A stretch of DNA of 6,784 bases. Source: Rhodospirillaceae bacterium (GTDB lineage Bacteria > Pseudomonadota > Alphaproteobacteria > Rhodospirillales > Magnetovibrionaceae). Position numbers and translations under genes: made by a program. Within the stretch, counting starts at the first letter, position 1; the number at the start of each line of letters is the position of its first letter. The stretch spans positions 1 through 6,784 of the forward strand of contig JAOULV010000079.1 in the NCBI GenBank assembly GCA_029881835.1, written 5' to 3'. A model generated the notes under the pieces. The model had not been told where the DNA came from and made no database searches. It saw only the letters and a list, made by a program, of their open reading frames with translations. Shown here piece after piece: positions 6,368 to 6,784 of this stretch.

Positions 6368-6784
6368 GCGCTGTCTTCCGCCAAGGCCCGCAATGACTGG
6401 CTGGCAACCGCAATCATGGATATGTCGTTGATGTCGCTGTTGCGCAGTTCGCCCAACAATTGATCGGCCCGTTCGACCGCGCTTTGGTGGGCTTTGCTCC
6501 ATGCCGGTATGGCCTTTTTCGGGTCAAGTTCGCCCTTTGCGGTGCTTAAAACATTGCCGGTAATTTGTGCCTGCAGCTGAAAAAGATCATCAATTAGCGT
6601 ACCAACCGCCAGTTTTTGCCAATGGCTTTGGCTTTCCAAACCTTCGCACGCACTGCGTAAACGGCCCAAGCGGAAGCGTGCGCCGACTTCAAAATAAAGC
6701 CTGCCGACTTTGTGCACCGGTAATTTATGGCTTTGCACCAGACGAATAATATCCGGCCCCGAAGCAAGGTTGACCATGCCGGCA
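6364..6784 (-). CDS. NAD-specific glutamate dehydrogenase, large type, C-terminal fragment (5' part outside window)
   Basis: This is the end of the roughly 1,600-residue NAD-dependent glutamate dehydrogenase (called GdhB in Pseudomonas and GdhZ in Caulobacter), which deaminates glutamate to 2-oxoglutarate and ammonia during amino acid use. About 139 residues are visible. Recognition rests on the C-terminal helical region: LPVHKVGRLYFEVGARFRLG, then a leucine-rich helix and SHWQKLAVGTLIDDLFQLQ (HWQ at 6616-6624), a pattern specific to this family. The catalytic domain is not in the window. The frame is open to the right edge, and the Met at 6777 is internal rather than a start, because the codons before it (Ala, Gly) continue the family sequence. 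The TGA stop overlaps the MFS start. No disruption is seen in the visible part. Confidence 0.9.
   Translation of the reverse strand, partial: AGMVNLASGPDIIRLVQSHKLPVHKVGRLYFEVGARFRLGRLRSACEGLESQSHWQKLAVGTLIDDLFQLQAQITGNVLSTAKGELDPKKAIPAWSKAHQSAVERADQLLGELRNSDINDISMIAVASQSLRALAEDSA
6374..6379 (-). promoter_or_regulatory. MFS gene ribosome binding site within the dehydrogenase tail
   Basis: On the minus strand GGAAGA lies 6 nt before the ATG at 6367 and inside the last codons of the dehydrogenase gene. It decides the start of the transporter and, with the ATGA overlap at 6364-6367, points to translational coupling. Confidence 0.6.

Noticed and set aside
6368..6502. N-terminal extension of the MFS protein to 476 residues.
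   Set aside because: It is an out-of-frame reading of the dehydrogenase tail, Arg/Gln/His-rich and unlike the family. The ATG at 6367 has a ribosome binding site and an ATGA overlap.
6364..6777. A small complete protein of 137 residues starting at the Met at 6777.
   Set aside because: The frame stays open to the window edge, and the sequence matches the extreme C-terminus of the large NAD-glutamate dehydrogenase, so this is a fragment of a longer gene.

Overview
The window looks like an ordinary chromosomal segment of an alphaproteobacterium with a moderate, slightly AT-leaning base composition. The evidence is the C-terminal tail of the very large (about 180 kDa) NAD-specific glutamate dehydrogenase type common in that class, an alphaproteobacterial-looking PurH, and tight ATGA-coupled gene pairs. 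The genus cannot be read from the sequence.

Layout, left to right. (1) Positions 2-826, + strand: a soluble family 2 glycosyltransferase of the dolichol-phosphate-sugar-synthase-like group, possibly cut at its 5' end by the window edge. (2) Positions 827-992: a 166-nt gap with stops in all three frames, a 64-nt T-free C-rich tract that resembles a Rho-utilisation site, and a plausible but weak promoter for the next gene. (3) Positions 993-2561, + strand: complete purH, the bifunctional enzyme for the last two steps of IMP synthesis. (4) Positions 2580-4537, - strand: a NatA/NatB-like ABC exporter, with the ATPase first and the permease second, joined by an ATGA overlap. (5) Positions 4538-4696: the divergent control region between natA and the response regulator, with a 12-bp direct repeat at 22-bp period and a cluster of CATGG/palindromic elements. 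(6) Positions 4697-5068, + strand: an orphan single-domain CheY-like response regulator. (7) Positions 5072-6367, - strand: an MFS transporter of the UMF1/Atg22-like group. (8) Positions 6364-6784, - strand: the C-terminal end of NAD-glutamate dehydrogenase, which overlaps the MFS start by ATGA and continues past the right edge.

The genes do not form one pathway. There are two co-directional, translationally coupled pairs (natA-natB and GDH-MFS) and two convergent junctions with almost no spacer (18 nt at purH/natB, 3 nt at response regulator/MFS). No RNA gene, insertion sequence, CRISPR array, phage gene or clear intrinsic terminator was seen. I found no convincing new multi-gene system. The most interesting signals are the repeat-bearing, Shine-Dalgarno-poor natA leader, the palindrome-rich leader of the response regulator, the C-rich T-free tract before purH, and the coupling of a UMF1-type transporter to glutamate dehydrogenase.
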